From assembly GCA_964304625.1 (NCBI GenBank), contig OZ199839.1, forward strand, positions 11,718,001 through 11,782,000: a DNA stretch of 64,000 bases. The letters are read 5' to 3'. A model generated the notes under the pieces. The model saw nothing but the letters and a program-made list of their open reading frames with translations, was not told the origin of the DNA and searched no databases. The position numbers and the translations under genes were made by a program. Shown here in pieces: positions 48,446 to 60,574 of the stretch; the first letter of the stretch is position 1; each line of letters opens with the position of its first letter. This DNA is from Kudoa neothunni. Lineage: Eukaryota > Cnidaria.

Positions 48446-49905
48446 ATGGATAGTCACTATCTCAAACAGTTTTCAAAACTTCCCTATGCAGAAAAGATAA
48501 GAATCTTAACTAATGGTAGATCAACGGTATGGAGAAAGATTACAAGCGCAAATAATGAAAAAAACTCATTTTTAACGCATATTAACTGCACAAGAGCAGC
48601 TAAAGGGTCCAGGATGAGTGGAAATTCAAATAAAGATATTATTATGCCCAAGACTACCAAAAATACCGACATGATGCTTTATAAAGATTATTTTTACGTC
48701 AGAGATTACAGAAAAAATGAAATTCAATATTGGAGATGCCAAGTTAGACTGTGTAGAGGAAGATTAAGAATAACAGCTCTTGATGATATGGAAAACATTG
48801 AAAAAACTGGATTTCACAATCACGTCGTATCGAAGGAGGTCAAAAATAAAAAAATATTCCACAATAAAATAAAATTCTTAGCAGAAACTACTTTACATCC
48901 TACAGACAAGGTGTATAGTATTGCAACCAGAAAAGAAAACATTAGTGAATTGCCGATTATACCCAAATCTTTTGTATACAAAAACATAAGAAATTTAAGA
49001 AAAAGAAACAATATTCAAATAAATCCAGCGACAAATCTTTGTAATGAAATTAAGACTCTGAGAGATGAATCCTTTTGTTTTTTAGATTCAGGTTCTGATG
49101 ACGAAAACAGAATAATCATTTTTTCTACAGAGAAAAACCTTTTACATCTGAAAAATTCAGATTTTTGGATTGCGGATGGAACTTTTTACGTTTCGCTCAA
49201 GGATTTTTTTTCAGTTATATGCTATACTCTATTCACAGTAATGTATTCAACAGGGTTTTTCCTCTAGCTTTTGTTTTAATGTCGGAGGAGTCGGAGAAAA
49301 ATTACACGAAGATTATTGAAATAATCAAGGAGAAGGGTAATATGGAGTTACCGACATCAATAATTATTGACTTTGAAGTAGCAGCATATAATGCTTTTAA
49401 TAAAGCATCAAAACATGATGTACAATTTTGTTTGTTTCATTTCGAACAATGTAATTACCGAAAATTTCAATCATTTGGACTTTCCGAGGAATACCAAAAT
49501 AACCGTGATTTTAAAGTTTTCATTAAATGCGTTATGTCACTCGCATTTGTTCCTAAAGATTGTGTTGAAGCTGAATTCAAAAAATTGTGTACTTCTGCTG
49601 AAAAATTTCAGATTCCTAATCTTCAATTATTCTTAATATACTTTCAAAAAAACTTTTTTAGAAGCAAAAAGTATCCCATTGAATCATGGAATGCATACCA
49701 AAGAGTGCTGAACAATGTAAAACTAACATCTAACAACGCAGAAATATTCAATCGCCACTTTTATTCCCACTTTGACCAACCACATTCAGGATTAGTCACA
49801 CTCATCACAAATCTAAAAGAGCAACATAGTTTGATTGAACAGGAAATTATGTATCAGCGACTCCATAAATGGTTTTTACATATCCTCAATTCTTCCCAAT
49901 TTTGA
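48446..49905 (+). CDS. MULE transposase with FLYWCH zinc finger (one frameshift)
   Basis: Cut-and-paste transposase of the Mutator-like family. Residues ~75-125 form a FLYWCH-type zinc finger (YFYVRDY, YWRC, C, HNH), the usual DNA-binding domain of these proteins. The catalytic core follows: FWIADGTF (first Asp), IIIDFEVAAYNAF (second Asp), CLFHFEQC, then SWNAYQRVLNN and NNAEIFNRHF (acidic third position). The first frame runs 48446-49267 and the second continues in the next frame to 49905. They overlap at a T8 run near 49206, where one more T would make a single ~486-residue protein. The start ATG follows a stop-rich AT region. The terminal repeats of its own element were not found. Otherwise it is the best-preserved transposase in the window. 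Confidence 0.8.
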
Positions 49906-50735
49906 TTCTATTGCGGATGCCGAGATGCTGTTGATTTTTAGTAAATCTTTCTTGAAATTTATCAGGAAATTATTTGTTCTCAGGAAATTTATTCCCAAGA
50001 TGCCGTCATATTTGATGCCAGCGACGGGGAATTCCTCGTTGACTCTTCTGTGCGCTATCTTCGTCGGCAATTTAACTTTACCTAATACTTTACATTCGCA
50101 CCGTCGGCATTAGTTAGCCGAGTTAATGCGCTCGAGGTTATTTTGTTAGGATCTACATGTAATACCTTTATTACATTAACCCTTGAGCCCGAGTCGATCA
50201 ACATTAAACAATTCTTTCCATCTATTTCTATGTTAGTTGTGGGCATAACGCTAGAAAAAGACACTAATAATTTTTATCGAAACGTTTGTAACAAGTTTGG
50301 GCGCCATGTCCTTGTTTTTTACATATTTTGCAGATTATAAGAGTTTTCGATCTAATTGATTTTCTAGGATACGGATTTGATTTGGGCGCTTCTTCAGTTA
50401 CTTTCAGTACACTTGTTAACAATGAGCGTTTAATCATAGTATTCTCAATGCTCCCACGAATCTGATGACGACCATATTAGTGTAAGTGATAGAATCCATA
50501 GTCGGGTAAGCCAACTTGGAAATTAATAACAACTCATCCATGTGCGAGTCATAGGATTCTTCTGCCAATTGGTTTCGGCGTGGGAACCTTTCCTGTTCTA
50601 AGTATGTGTCCGTAGGTTTATCATCTCTTTGAGATATGAAATTGGCCAGGGCTGTATATTCTGAAGTGGGCGATAATCTATTAGCTTTGATGACGTCATA
50701 CGCCTTATCCTCTATTATCAGTTAAAGATTCGTGG

Positions 50736-52917
50736 GGTTAAACTACGGTTTAGTGGGTAACCTTCGGCATTTTTCTCTAGCGCGTCGGCAAAAACATAAA
50801 CATAATTAAAAACGGCAATAATCAACTCTAATGTTGATACATTTGTTTATAGTTTCTATATTCGAAGAAAACCGATTGTTTTTATTTTTTTTTTAAATTG
50901 GTAGTCTGCCAAATAAAAACCTACCGGGTTTTTCATCCAAAACCGGAAAACGTGACGATCAAAACCGGACAATTTTACTAAATTGACCTATAATTCAAAA
51001 TTCTATATTGCATTTCATATAAAAACACGCATTAAATATAATTAATAAAATAGAGAGATATATATGTTCAATGGGATCAATCTCTAGGAACGTCCTCTAA
51101 GGTGTGGCAATAACTGAGAATGGTTTCACTATGTTTAAAATAATTTTTTAAATTATCTTCAGTCACTGATTGGATGGAAGCTGTCATCCTTTCGATTAGG
51201 TCGTTATTACCTCGAACTGGACCATCCTTACGGGTGTTGTTTTTTATTTGAGAGAATACCTCTTCGCACGGGTTTAAAAATGGAGAATATCGAGGTAGTT
51301 ATTTAATCTCATATGGGTAATCATCATAGAATTCCATGTTAGAATGATGGAATCAGACGTTATCCATAACAATAATGAAATCCCCACTTCCCAACACGTT
51401 ATTTACTTCCTTTAGAAATATTTGAAACACCACGATTTATGCCCCCAGTAATGATTTCACGGTGTACTACACTTATGGCTCTCACCGTAAGTATCATAAT
51501 TACGTTAGGGCCTCTACTGTTAACTACCACAGGATTAGGAACTGTTCCAATAAGAGAGCGCCCATGTGAGCGTAGCAAATGGAGCGAGAACGGGCTTTCA
51601 ATAATATCAGTTTTTCATACCGCACATTTATTGGAAGACTGGTATACCAATCGGCGTAATTCCTTCTTTCGTACTTTACTTCAAGAGAATTACAGCTTTG
51701 AGGTATTTGCCTCGTCATTTTGAATGTGATACCCATTTTTTTGAGCCATCTCCATATAGACGTTTGGTACACGTCCAAGCTAAGGCGTTCGATCATACGT
51801 TGTAAGGTGATTGTGCAATCGTCGTTAACCAGCCGAGGCAACTTGGTTTTTGTTTCATTTGTAATTTTGGCACGTCGTGGACCATCTCTCACACCTTTTT
51901 CGTACGTTTTATGGAGTTTTTTCCTTTTCACCATATCACTTAGATTTGATTTAGGTATACCTAAATTGCGCGATACTAAACTAAGAGGTTTTCCCTCATC
52001 AAGTACAAGCATAATGGCCCTCTTTCTTAAATCATTCAACACACTCTCTCTTGGCTTTATAACATTTTAATTATACTAACTGCCACGCTTTTATTTGCTT
52101 AACAAATGCGCCGTCCGGTTTTGGATGAAAAACCCGGTATTAATTCGGATTTCTTATTGGTTATACGGCGAAATTTTCGTGTAATTGTGTCCCAAATTGC
52201 TTCAATTTAATGAGTATGGACGCCATCGCTAGTTTTAAATTGAATGCTGTGGTTCGCAGATTCGTGCTTGTAATCAAGAGATTCAAGTGAATTATAACCA
52301 GGCCATTTATCTGTCCATATTATTATTCTCATCAACCCCGCCAACAATCCAAACGTTCTGGTTGACGAGAACCCTTCCCCTATGATACTATCTTTTACAG
52401 ATGTTGGATTCATCGACCTGCACAATGACATCCACTCCTCCGATTCGAATCCTGTACAAATTGAAATATTCTACATAGATTTTTCGGATTAACTATCGTT
52501 TCTTTGGAACCGATTTTTAGCTGCCCCATTAGCATACAATATGACATTTGAATGTCAAAAACATCCAGATACATTAAAAAAAATATTTGTCATAGGAGAA
52601 GATTGGAACCTTTGAAAAATGTTCTCTTATGTAGACTTATTCTTCTCTGACATTTATTACAACGGAACCCATAACCATAAACCACAATATCTTTTTTTAG
52701 ATCCATCAATAAATTGCATTTTTTGCAAGTTCTCTCTTTTGGTAGAAACCCTAAGTCTTGCATACAAGAAATAAATTTTTCATGATCTTTCATGAGAACA
52801 TATAAATCTTCTAAAAGCATTGCATCAATGTTTAAGAGTGAAAAATCCATTTCTATCGCACACCAGCGAAAATACAAGGAAAATGTTGAAGGTTACCCAC
52901 TAAACGGTACTTTAGCC
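50736..52917 (-). mobile_element. Merlin DNA transposon with 9 bp target duplication, itself split by Tc1/mariner
   Basis: The terminal inverted repeats start GG: left ggttaaactacggtttagtg at 50736, and the inverse of the right end reads ggctaaagtaccgtttagtg. The two flanks are gattcgtgg (50727-50735) and gattcgttg (52918-52926), a 9 bp duplication with one mismatch. Transposase pieces (minus): an N-terminal zinc ribbon at 52877-52590 (CKKCN and CNKCQ, then HKRTFFKGSNL) and an IS1595/ISXO2-type DDE segment at 52431-52140 (WTDKWPGYNSLESL, ANHSIQF, GVHTH). A C-terminal part resumes beyond the Tc1 insertion near 50910 (FYLADYQFKKK). Stops and frameshifts are present, so it is inactive. Confidence 0.8.
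50926..52137 (-). mobile_element. Tc1/mariner element inserted in Merlin
   Basis: A 1,212 bp element bounded by 24 bp inverted repeats, ccgggtttttcatccaaaac from 50926 and its inverse ending at 52137, each flanked by TA (50924-50925 and 52138-52139). The minus-strand transposase begins at 52042 with a paired-type HTH (DLRKRAIMLVLDEGKPLSLV, then LGIPKSNLSDMVKR), then QTSIWRWLKKMGI. Downstream, about 51390-51220, the DDE end is visible: IVMDN, FHHSN and YSPFLNPCEEVFSQIKNN, with the acidic residue kept. Frames shift two or three times after residue ~140. The perfect ends suggest a fairly recent insertion. Confidence 0.85.
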
Positions 52918-53047
52918 GATTCGTTGTTTTGTTGGAGTCAGCAATACCATGAGCTCCCATAAGCAATTCAAACCTCTCTAACCAGTTACGTATAATTCAT
53001 TCCCTCCTTAAAATTTTCGAATTTTGGAGAAGCATTCACTAACCATC

Positions 53048-54936
53048 TTACGCGATAGAAACTCCATGAGACAATACAATAATAATAGTACACTTGATTA
53101 ATGCTAATCTACTGTTAAAATTAAAGGTGCAGTAAATACACCGCCACAGTGTGGCAGCCCCCCTTTTGAGCCACTCAATAGTATACGTATAACATTGAAC
53201 TTCACCAAAAATCTTCAATTTATTAATTAAATTCATCAAATTTTAACTTCAAGTTGAATATTCTAGCCACTATGCCTGGTCCGTCTTTAGGTGCTTGACC
53301 AGAAAATAACTCTTCACTAATTTCGCCCCAAAATAGATTACGTGTGTATGTTAGAAATAGGTTTGGCCCTCCAAAACATCGAACGTAGGTCATGTCACCT
53401 TGCAACTTCACGTTCATATAGCATGGTGAACCTTCAAAAGTCGACGGTTAAGTATACATAAAAGCGTCCCCGCCCATTTATTTCACCGTCGCTACGAATG
53501 CTATCAATTTAATTGATGTAAAAATCAACACGAAGTACATCTTGTTGGGGTCTGATGAAACAGCCTCTGATTCCATCTTCGCAAACACATCTACAGCATA
53601 TTTTTGGAATAATGTCCCAAAACGATGTAGAATGTTAAAACTATTTTCCTTTATCATAAAATGAAAAGAATAAAAATCCTTACATGAAACACTTTTGTTC
53701 ATGCCAATCTATGAAATACTAAAATGGTAACCATCTTGACCATAGACATTAATTAATGGATATTGTAATACATCATACGATCTGTGTTTTGCTTATTCTT
53801 TGAAGTCTATTGGCCATACTACTCACAACAATATCCCTCCTACAATACTGCTCGTCCGACATTACAATGGCCACTTCACTGCATGTTGAGACTTTGTATC
53901 TTCTCTCATGTTCTCTCTGTGGACGGTTGTTAGCGTTTATAATTATATTAAAATCAGAAGATGGGTGTATTTCCAAAGCGTACTTAAAACTGTGGATGTG
54001 GCTATTGTGCCTGTGTATCGTATCTTGAAGCGATAAGATAATATCATGCCTAAGCTGGGGATACATGTTAGATCAATTGTGAGCTTGAAAATGCATCTCT
54101 TCTATGAAATATATTTACAGGAATTTTGGTTGCACATTTTTAGAAAACAATAACGATCCAATTCGACGACAAATTTGACCGTGAATCTTAAAAGTAGGCA
54201 TGAATCAGTCCCTATTAATTACGTTCGCTACAAAAGATGTCATCTGGAAAGCGCAGTTGTATCTTCAGATATTTTGTAGGAAATGTTTTGAAATTTCGGA
54301 TTCCCTGGTGAGGAGTCTTTGTAGAAAATGAGGAGGATCACGTATTGTGTCCAAAATAACCTTACCGCCGGAATAACACAAACCCACGAATTCGTCTACC
54401 TACTTCTTAGCACGACATTTTCTGCAAATTTTGGACATTTTCCAAATCGTAATCTTTCCATTTTCATAGTTGTACCAGGGGTCGTAATGCAAAACGACCA
54501 TATTCCAAGTATCATCAGACATACTTCGTGCTTGTTGACTTAATAGAACAGGAGTGCAGTAAGGTTCAGGTATAAATTCACTACTTGATCATGTGTTGTA
54601 CTCACGTATAGGTGACACTGCAGGACTCTGTTGAGTTGCCTTACGCACACGTCGATTTCTATTGCTTACTTTATTTGCTTCTTGTGTTCGTTCTCTTCGC
54701 TCGTCGGTTTCTTGTGAAAAGCGTAGACGTCGACAATTCTGTCGTGAGTGTTGGCGTGTCTCCTGAGAAGAAGAAGTAGAAGCAGTTGGATTTCGATTTG
54801 AAATATGCATTGATTGCGATTCTAAATCACATTCCCGCCATAATGTTGTTTCCACAGCCCTTCTCTCTTCTATTCGTTTATTTCGTCGTAGTGTTGAACG
54901 ATTCGATGAATTGTGCATATTATATTGTTTATCCAT
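53048..54936 (-). pseudogene. Helitron Rep/helicase N-terminal remnant
   Basis: Minus-strand pieces in the order seen in Helitron proteins. An Arg-rich N-terminus lies at 54936-54589. Next is 54066-53773 (LSLQDTIHRHNSHIHSFKYA, RPQREHERRYKV). Then 53702-53478 (CKDFYSFHFMI, FQKYAVDVFAKME) and 53417-53223 (FGGPNLFLTYTRN, FSGQAPKDGPGIVARIF), which belong to the Helitron-like N domain. Last is 53239-53048, IFGEVQCYTYTIEWLKRG, the start of the HUH replication-initiator region. The helicase part is missing. Each junction needs a frame change or crosses a stop, so it is a dead, 5'-biased fragment. Confidence 0.75.
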
Positions 54937-55059
54937 GTGAACAATTTATTCGAAAGCGCGGTTGAGTGTGGGATGTGTTGGTGCGTATAATAAAAAATAA
55001 GATTAACTCTGTAATCAATTAGGTATGCGATCGAATGATATAGTTTACTTGCCAACAGC

Positions 55060-56237
55060 TAATTCACAAACAAATGTTTTGAGGGAGAAAAGAAGAAATT
55101 TCAAATGCATAACATAAGAGAAACTAATCTTAATCATCTATACTAATGTGATCGGATGCGGATGGTTTTAGACGAAATAATTGTCATGATCGATTATTTA
55201 GTTATTTATTTATCTAATGCGTAAGAAGTAGGCGGAATTTAAAAATTGTTCAGTTGGTGTTTCTCTCTGCAGCGAATTATAGTTAAAAAACAAACAAATA
55301 ACTACATCATGTGTACTTAAGAGCACAAGCATACCGACAGTCCTCCTCTATATACAGTCGAACCCCGTTTATCCGAAAATATTGGTGCCTGACTTTTCCT
55401 TTCGGATAATGAAATTTCAGTTAAACCAAATTCTATATAATGCGTATATGTCGCGGGGAAAATTGTAGGTTGTTTACATACATTATTTTTCATTATTCAA
55501 TGTTTGTTTTATATTTTTAACGAAGAATCTACTATATATAAGTTATACTGGTGAATACAATGTAAAAACAATAGTTTAAGGCACAGTAGTTCTAGATCTA
55601 ACCTAGTCGGCGCACGTATAATACTGATATGTACGACAAAACTCCGCTGCGCCAAATTAGAATGATACATTCTAGATTCTAAAAAATGAATTATTATTAA
55701 TTTGTTTATAATTTCTTCCTTATTTGTATATTGTGAGTTGTACTAATACTTATGGTAAGAATAATAGAGTAACAATGAGGAGTATTTTCCCAGAATTCTC
55801 CATAACGATGCTTAGAATTTCCTCATTAATTAATATATGTCATATTCCAATAATTTAATATTGATTAATGATTGTTAAGACTCATTAAAACTTAAGTGGA
55901 GGTGTTATGGGAAAAAACTGATGTGTGAACATTGTTGAATTGAGTCATTTCCGTGGATAAATTGGTCTTATGAAGTCACTGCTAGTTCGTGATTAAGTAA
56001 TCCAATGAATTCCATTTCTGTGTTTTGTTTCTCATGAAAGATATATGGGAGTTTGTGTTTACCCAACATTTATCCCTTCATCATGAACATAGTTGCATTT
56101 TGAACACAAAATATGATATTACCTACGTTACGCTATTTCTGTTAATCAAACAAACTAAATTTGAATAAATAACGAAATATATTATGTGGGAACATTCGAA
56201 ATAATAGAATTTAAGGATGTCCTTTATTCAATAAAAC
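55060..56237. other. Non-coding stretch with a pogo-like single terminal sequence
   Basis: No gene is recognised. At 55353-55380 the sequence reads TA then cagtcgaaccccgtttatcc, the style of a Tigger/pogo terminal repeat next to its TA target. No matching inverse end was found, so only one end of an element may remain. Confidence 0.3.
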
Positions 56238-56358
56238 GATCTAATTGAAAAAGGACGTGATTCGTTTGATGTTGCTAAAAGCTTTAATAATGCACTAATA
56301 TTAACTCGATTATATGATAGCTCCGTGGCGATTTTATCATCTACTCATTCTTGTAGTG

Positions 56359-56537
56359 TGTTAAATTGAATGCTGCCACAGAAACACCTTTTACTTAACT
56401 AACAACCACACTACTACGATAATAATATAAAGTTAATTAGATATGTAAGCTGCGCCAGTGGGTGACATATTGAAGATTCATTCTCCTAATAGTATACTAC
56501 GAAAGTGGAACGACAGCATGTCCTAGATAATCCAACA
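56359..56537 (-). repeat. Copia 3' LTR
   Basis: A 179 bp repeat (TG...CA on the minus strand, starting TGTTGGATTATCTAGGACAT) that matches 60391-60574. The purine-rich gaagcgaagggagg lies just inside it, as a polypurine tract should. Confidence 0.8.
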
Positions 56538-59500
56538 CCTCCCTTCGCTTCAATGTCGGGGAATAATATCTGATTGAATTTATCGTCTTTACATTTGGTT
56601 AAGCAATCGGCCAAAATATCATCAATAGGAATGTATTTAATGTTACATTGTTCGTGTAGCAAATGTAGTCTAAGATCTATATGTTTGCACCGTTAACCGC
56701 TTCGTCCTTCGGTCAAAGATATAGCAAACATGTTGCTACAAAATAATTTTATAGGTAGCGGAATTTTGATCTTTAAATCTTCACACAGGTTTCTAAGGAA
56801 AAGAGCCTCCTTAGTGCTATATATTCGGATTCACAAGTAGACAAGTAGACAATGAGATGCATCGTTGTGTTCTTGATTTCCAACTAATGGGACTTGAATC
56901 AGCACAGAGTCTAAAAACGTAACCGCTTATGGAATTTCTATCTGTTTCATCGTTAGTACAATCAGAGTCGGAGAATCTATATAGATTAGGTATAGAAGAT
57001 TTGTAAATAAGTTGATAATCTTGGGTAGTTATGAGATAACGCAGTATCGTTTTTATACATTCAATGTGTAACTTTTAGGACTACTTACTTTCTGAGCTAA
57101 CATGGAAGTAATATAGCATATATGGGGTCAAGAGATGACGGAGATGTACATTAAATTTCCAATCGTCAAACATATCAGTAGACTTCAAATTATTAATAAA
57201 ATTACTTCCATTCAATTGCCTTAGGGGTTTACAATCAGACATAGTAAATCTTTTATGGATGAGGTTGATAAGGTTGGATTGGTTCATAGACCATGAACCA
57301 TCATTGTGTTTTTTGGAATCAATACCGAGGAATTTTTTTTTGATAACATCTTTGTCTTGAAGTTTGAATTTGGAGCCTAGGTAGGTTTTGATTGCTTGGA
57401 TTAGATCGAGGCATTTTGAGAGGGTAATGATGTCATCAACCCATACAATTAACGTCGTCATTTCTCCCTATTTAGTTGAAGAGTATACAAGTGCACATCT
57501 GTCAGTTTTTGATTGTATAAATCCAAACTCAGTTAGCTATAAGGAAATCGTACAATACCATCGTCTATCACTCTGTTTTAATCCATATAGGAGCTTATTT
57601 AGATATTCTCCATTCTTTCCATGAGTGGTATATCCCTCAGGTTGTTTGACGTATATTACGGCATCAATAGGAGCGTTAAGATATGCGGTACTAAAATCAA
57701 GTTGATGAATAAACTTTTTCTCAATAGATGCCTCTTGGATGAGTAATCAAAGTGTTGTCGTTGGAGAATACGTTTCGTTGTAGTCTATTCCTTGTATTTG
57801 GGAGTAGCCGCAAGCTACGTACCTCGCTTTATATTTTGGAGTACCATCGTCGTTCTTTTTAATGGTATACACCCATTTACCTTTAACTTCATTCTCCTCC
57901 TTTGGTAGAGCAGTCAGATTGAACACGTTGTTAAGTTTCAAAGATTCAATTTCGGAATCCATTGCCGAAATCCAATTCTGTTTGTTAGGGGAGTTGATCG
58001 CTTAATTGTAGGACTGAGGAACATTGGTACCTTCAATGGCACAGACAAAGTCAATAAGTTATTGCGGCCGTTTCTTTTTACGATTTGACCTTCTGAGATT
58101 ATTAGTTGAAATATTATCACTCAACTCGTCTATCATCACGTCGTTTGGTTCGTTTTATCCAGGTTTCGGTGTATCTTCTTCGGAATTCATCAAATCAGGA
58201 CAACTGTCGCCGTCGTCATCATCGTCAGTGAAGCACGTATAATTAGTAGCATAGTTTTCATACTGTATACTTTGTTGTGGATCATTTTGTTTTGTGAGCA
58301 TGACATTCCCTGAAATTAACGCTCTACCCTTAGCATAAACAAGATAATCGCCAGACTTTTCATCAATTCCCAGAAATTGTCCGAGCTCAGCTCTGGACTC
58401 AAGCTTTAACAAGTGTCCTTTCTTCCGAATCTAACAGTCCGAACCAAATTTCTCACATTTGACAGTATTCGGTTTAGGTTTCGTGAATAGTTCATATGGG
58501 GTTTTAGTTTTATCTTTCTTTGGTACTCGGCTTCTAATATAAGTGGCGTACTGTACTGCAGCTTCCCAATACTCATTTATCACCGCACTGTCTTGGAGCA
58601 AACATCGAGCTATTTCCAACAATGTTCTCCAATTTCGCTCCGCTTTTCTATTTTGGTGCGGGGAATATGGGCATGTAAATGATTACTTTATTAGACAAGC
58701 ATTTATCAGTGAATTGTTTAGTTTTAATTCTCCTCCATTATCGCAATAGAATTCTATCAGTTTTCCAAATACAGACGTATTGGCCAAATATTGTAACAAA
58801 CTTTGATATGCCTCATGCCTCACCTTTGGATATTAATAAGTATGAGACCTTAAAGCTCGAATATTCGACTACAAAATTCATAATGTACACGATCCCTTTG
58901 TATCTTGAAGGGTTTATTGGACCACATAAATCAATATGTACCATACTTAGAGGTTCCTTTATATCACGTAAGTTGTTTGGGGATTTTACAGGCTTGTGAG
59001 TTGATTCCTGCTGAATGCAAGTTCTGCAACTTTTGGGTGTGGCGTTCGATATTTGCATCTCTTCCACTCAACTAACCACTAACCATCCGTTGCAGATCTT
59101 TGAAATTTGTGTGGCCAAGTGTCATGCCACTCATCAAGCGATTTGGCTTTATATGCTTTATAAAAATTTGGCGATAAGCAATACAGACGGTCTATAAGAA
59201 TAATGTCGAATTCTCTACCACCATTGGTAACAAATTTTTCGCTATTTTTATCAAATTGGAAACGAGCATCATGCTTTGTTGCCGCATTAACAGATAGCAT
59301 AATATTTTCAATTGATGGTGCGAGAAGAGCATTTTCTAACTTGATATCGATCAAGTTGTGATCATCATCTCTGATTGTTAGATGAGCTGTCCCTTTACTA
59401 ATGACAAAATCGTTGAGTTTCTTTCCATCCACCAATTCGATGTAGTGATCAGAAGGATTGTATTTATTATCCATTTCTATGAATAGCTTCGGGTCATTTA

Positions 59501-60390
59501 CAATGTGGCAAGTCGCACCACAATCGACCAAGATGTTGTTTATTGATTGACTGAGATCTTACCGGCACTTTTGGTATCATAAGCTAAAAACATATTCCAT
59601 TTTGTTTGACGCACTGTGGGTACTGTGTCGTTTGAAACATCAATTTATTTAGTGGCCATTCTTTTCGCAGTTTTTACAGTAGAGGCTTTGCTTAATTTTG
59701 CATTCCAGTGATTTATGGTCATGTCTCCCACAAGCGTGACACTTTGCATTATTATTCTTAAATGTTGCCGCTGTATCGTATTGTTTTGGGATAAGTTTAT
59801 GAAACTCCATCATGGTATAACTTTGTAGGTTTCTTTTGAATTCGTTAAGATTGGGGGTTAGGTTAGTTCACGTATAAATAACTACGAATGGAGTGAATTG
59901 GTGGGTAAGGCCATTTATTAACATTGAAATTAACATTCCCTCCGTAATCGTCTCTCCGGCATTTCTTAGTGCAAAGTAGGTTCGTTCGGCACGTAATATA
60001 GTCACTTATGTCTTCGGAATCTTTTAATTTCGGGGAACTCAGTTCATTATATAATGTAACAACTATTGCTTTGTTGCTACTGGCATAATATGATCTTAGG
60101 ATCGTCAGCGCTCTCTCATCGCTGCAGTTTATTTCACTGGTTATTAACTGAAAGGATTTATCGTCCAGGAACTGAATTATTTCAGAATAGACCATTTCAT
60201 CTTTAATTTGAAGTATCACACTATCTTAGTCTTCAGAAGTATCCAATGTAGTTCTTTTAAGGCCCCTTGTATGTAGGTATGCCAAGAGACGAATTTCCCA
60301 TAAATTATAATCGTCCACTATGTTAGTAAAGTGGAGTTTGGAATTCTTATTGTCGTCTCTATTCAATGATGTGGAGCTAGACTCATAACC

Positions 60391-60574
60391 TGTTAAATTA
60401 AATGCGGTCATAGAAACACGTTTTTCTAAACTAACAATCATGCTACTACAATAATAATATAAAGTTAATTAGATATGTAAGTCGCGCTAGCTGTTGACAT
60501 TGGAGATTTCGTTCTCCTAATATTATGATTATGCTCCGAAAGTGGAGCGGTAGTATGTCCTAGATAATCCAACA
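60391..60574 (-). repeat. Copia 5' LTR and adjoining primer-binding site
   Basis: A 184 bp partner of the 3' LTR. Immediately inside (60373-60390, minus strand) is ggttatgagtctagctcc. This resembles the initiator-Met-tRNA half-molecule site used by Drosophila copia (ggttatgggcccag) and supports the Ty1/Copia assignment. Confidence 0.75.

Larger units (their letters stand above)
49876..53000 (-). mobile_element. Ty3/Gypsy-like fossil (gag and protease parts), split by Merlin
   Basis: Minus-strand remains in family order. A gag start lies at about 53000-52920 (NWLERFELLMGAHGI). Gag continues at about 50730-50450 and a CCHC zinc knuckle (CKICKKQGHGAQTC) sits near 50300-50340. An aspartic protease follows at 50264-49876, with LIDSGSRVNVI and GILGINFLR. 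RT, RNase H, integrase and LTRs were not found, so it is a partial copy, broken in several places and old. The Merlin element at 50736-52917 is inserted within gag. Confidence 0.7.
56359..60574 (-). mobile_element. Ty1/Copia retrotransposon fossil with both LTRs
   Basis: Minus-strand element of 4,216 bp flanked by the 5 bp duplication TAGTG (56354-56358 and 60575-60579). Parts in order: 5' LTR, primer-binding site, gag (about 60390-59660, with a CCHC knuckle CHACGRHDHKSLEC), protease (59531-59079, DCGATCHIV), integrase (59067-58431), reverse transcriptase (57962-57081, including WVDDI), polypurine tract and 3' LTR. The element is complete in extent but broken in roughly half a dozen or more places. 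The two LTRs differ at many positions, so the insertion is not recent. It lies inside a piggyBac transposase gene. Confidence 0.85.

Noticed and set aside
52885-52907. Match between 50.75 kb and 52.89 kb first read as a chance inverted repeat
   Set aside because: On closer reading it is the pair of Merlin terminal repeats with a target duplication outside, so it was moved to the feature list.
53810-54028. Cys/Leu-rich plus-strand frame of 72 codons
   Set aside because: It is the antisense shadow of the Helitron remnant on the minus strand.
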